Positions 5,532 through 6,678 of a stretch of 6,678 nucleotides of DNA are shown here, piece after piece (the stretch's first letter is position 1; each line of letters opens with the position of its first letter). The stretch spans positions 1 through 6,678 of the forward strand of contig NSIA01000021.1 of NCBI GenBank assembly GCA_002737585.1, written 5' to 3'. The position numbers and the translations under genes are program-made. Below the pieces are notes generated by a model. That model saw nothing but the letters and a program-made list of their open reading frames with translations. It was not told the DNA's origin and made no database searches. The DNA comes from Planctomycetaceae bacterium (GTDB taxonomy: Bacteria > Planctomycetota > Phycisphaerae > Phycisphaerales > SM1A02).

Positions 5532-6500
5532 TTAGGAGAGTTCCGGGAACATCTTCTGCACCGTGCCGACGAGGTCCTTCACATGGCTCACGCTCTCCGC
5601 CATCAAGGCGGCTTCCGCGGGGGTCATCTTGATTGGAACCACGCGCTCCATGCCCTTGGCTCCAAGCACCACCGGCACGCCCACAAAGTAGCCCTTGCCC
5701 TTCTGTCCCGGAGCGACGCCGTAATCGTCCTCGCAGTATGCGGCACACGGAACGATGCGCTTCTTGTCCTTGACGATCGCCTCAACCATCTGGATCGTGC
5801 CGGACGCGGGCGCGTAGTAGGCGCTGGTGCCCATGAGTTTGACAATCTCGCCGCCGCCAACCTTGGCGCGCTCGACGCACTCGGTGATGTCTGCCTCCGA
5901 GAGCAGCTGATCAATCGGAATACCGGCCACGCTGGTGAAGCGCGGCAGTGGAACCATGTCATCACCGTGGCCGCCCAGCAGGAGCGAACTGATGTCCTCC
6001 ACTGAGCAACCAAGCTTCATGGCAAGGAAGGTGCGGAATCGGGCCACGTCAAGAGCGCCGGCCTGACCCAGGATGCGGTGCGTGGGGAAGCCAGAAACCT
6101 TCCACGCTGTGTAGACCATCGCGTCAAGCGGATTACTCACCACAATCAGCACTGCGTTGGGGGAGTGCTTCGCTACCTGCGCGGTGACGTCCTTCACGAT
6201 CTTGACGTTCACCTCAATCAGATCATCGCGGCTCATCCCTGGCTTGCGTGGCATGCCGGCGGTGATGACCACCACGTCGGAATCAGTGGTGTCGGCGTAG
6301 TCCGATGTTCCCTTGATGTTGGCGTCAAATCGCTCAAGCGGACCGCACTGCGCCAAATCCAAGGCCTTGCCTTGCGCAACGCCAACGCGGTCAGGAATGT
6401 CAACCAGCACGATGTCGCCAAGCTCCTTCGCTGCAGCCCAGTGGGCGCAAGTTGCTCCAACGTTTCCAGCTCCGATGATTGAGATCTTGGCGCGTCGCAT
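5532..6500 (-). CDS. mdh: Malate dehydrogenase (LDH-type, NAD-dependent)
   Basis: The enzyme interconverts malate and oxaloacetate with NAD in the TCA cycle, in the cytoplasm. The 322 residues match the roughly 305-325 of LDH-like malate dehydrogenases. The Rossmann motif is GAGNVG (10-15), and Asp34 (LVDI) is positioned to bind the NAD adenosine ribose, favouring NAD over NADP. The substrate loop AGMPRKPGMSRDDL (81-94) carries Arg85, the residue that separates malate from lactate dehydrogenases (Gln in LDH), and Arg91. SNPLDAM (122-128) gives the Asn, Asp151 and Arg154 lie in LDVARF, and the catalytic His178 is in GGHGDDM. The start at 6498-6500 gives MRRAKISIIGAG and has GGAG 8 bases upstream (plus 6509-6512), the best ribosome binding site in the window. 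The frame stays open to 6668, but that extension has no family equivalent. The gene is apparently monocistronic, or leads into the two-TM gene past a hairpin. Confidence 0.97.
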   Translation of the reverse strand: MRRAKISIIGAGNVGATCAHWAAAKELGDIVLVDIPDRVGVAQGKALDLAQCGPLERFDANIKGTSDYADTTDSDVVVITAGMPRKPGMSRDDLIEVNVKIVKDVTAQVAKHSPNAVLIVVSNPLDAMVYTAWKVSGFPTHRILGQAGALDVARFRTFLAMKLGCSVEDISSLLLGGHGDDMVPLPRFTSVAGIPIDQLLSEADITECVERAKVGGGEIVKLMGTSAYYAPASGTIQMVEAIVKDKKRIVPCAAYCEDDYGVAPGQKGKGYFVGVPVVLGAKGMERVVPIKMTPAEAALMAESVSHVKDLVGTVQKMFPELS

Positions 6501-6595
6501 TGCAGTGACTCCGTTTGTTCGTTGAATTGGTGGACGCATACACACGTCCGTTCCGATGGACTCGAGCCGAAGTAGTTCGACCGCGAGGGGCATCC

Positions 6596-6619
6596 ATGAT
6601 AGACCGTTCGTGAACCGTT
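6596..6619 (-). promoter_or_regulatory. Candidate mdh promoter/operator region
   Basis: On the minus strand, TATCAT (6596-6601) is a 5/6 match to a -10 box. It is preceded by two direct copies of AACGGT (6603-6608 and 6614-6619) whose starts lie 11 bp apart, close to one helical turn. No good -35 hexamer sits at the usual distance, which would fit an activator-dependent promoter or mere chance. A transcript from here would have a leader of about 90 bases before mdh. Confidence 0.25.
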
Positions 6620-6640
6620 GCAGCGTGTGCTCGTGCGTGC

Positions 6641-6677
6641 AATCTGTACAACCTAGAAATCTGTACAACCTAGAAAT
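6641..6677. repeat. 17-bp tandem direct repeat upstream of mdh
   Basis: CTGTACAACCTAGAAAT occurs twice without a mismatch (6644-6660 and 6661-6677). With the preceding AAT (6641-6643), the periodicity extends to 37 bases. The unit is more AT-rich than its surroundings and contains the palindrome TGTACA. The repeat stops at the last base of the window, so the full copy number is unknown. It could be a pair of regulator sites upstream of mdh, the edge of a longer tandem array, or a sequence-end artefact. Confidence 0.8.
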
Positions 6678-6678
6678 G

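Noticed and set aside
5442..6005. 187-codon plus-strand ORF over mdh
   Set aside because: It is the antisense shadow of a clear mdh coding region and has no recognisable domain.
2133..6619. Shared ACCGTT/AACGGT boxes as a common regulon for STAS-mlaE and mdh
   Set aside because: A hexamer is expected about three times by chance on both strands of this window, and further copies lie inside or next to guaA and dprA (for example near 138 and 4016).
6501..6668. N-terminal extension of the mdh frame up to 6668
   Set aside because: It adds 56 residues with no malate dehydrogenase counterpart before the Rossmann strand, and the start at 6500 has its own GGAG ribosome site.
6641..6677. CRISPR-like repeat
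   Set aside because: The units are directly adjacent with no spacer and are too short, with no cas gene nearby.

Overview
The window is a compact, GC-rich bacterial chromosome segment with short intergenic gaps and no phage, insertion sequence, CRISPR array, tRNA or rRNA that I can see. The small HEAT-like lipoprotein has a 'LTGETNGY...P.ESRA..I.AWKAWL' ending that I associate with Planctomycetota, especially Phycisphaerae. Weak Shine-Dalgarno signals and an LDH-type malate dehydrogenase are compatible with that. The taxonomic guess is tentative, because it rests on one small protein and general style.

Layout, left to right. The window opens with the last 30 codons of a plus-strand gene that looks like the C-terminus of a DegT/DnrJ/EryC1-type aminotransferase. 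It converges on guaA (GMP synthase, minus strand, complete). A 50-bp gap separates guaA from a divergent plus-strand run: a small HEAT-like lipoprotein, a single-domain STAS protein and an MlaE-type permease. A perfect 7-bp hairpin lies between the lipoprotein and STAS genes, and STAS and permease are 4 bp apart. The permease converges on, and overlaps by 204 bp, the 3' end of a minus-strand dprA. Upstream of dprA, on the same strand, are a two-transmembrane coiled-coil protein and then malate dehydrogenase (mdh). The right edge, upstream of mdh, holds a 17-bp tandem direct repeat.

Functionally this is mostly housekeeping: purine synthesis (guaA), central carbon metabolism (mdh), DNA processing (dprA) and envelope lipid transport (STAS plus MlaE). 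The MlaF ATPase and MlaD partners are not in the window and must be encoded elsewhere. The least explained gene is the 225-residue membrane protein. Its first transmembrane segment, heptad-like helix and 'EPxLVRRLA...LNLVPRGERPI' segment resemble the FtsB/DivIC divisome family, but it has an extra transmembrane helix and C-terminal tail. I see no convincing new multi-gene system. The best leads are this FtsB-like protein, the in-register antisense overlap of dprA and mlaE, and the split STAS/MlaE pair.
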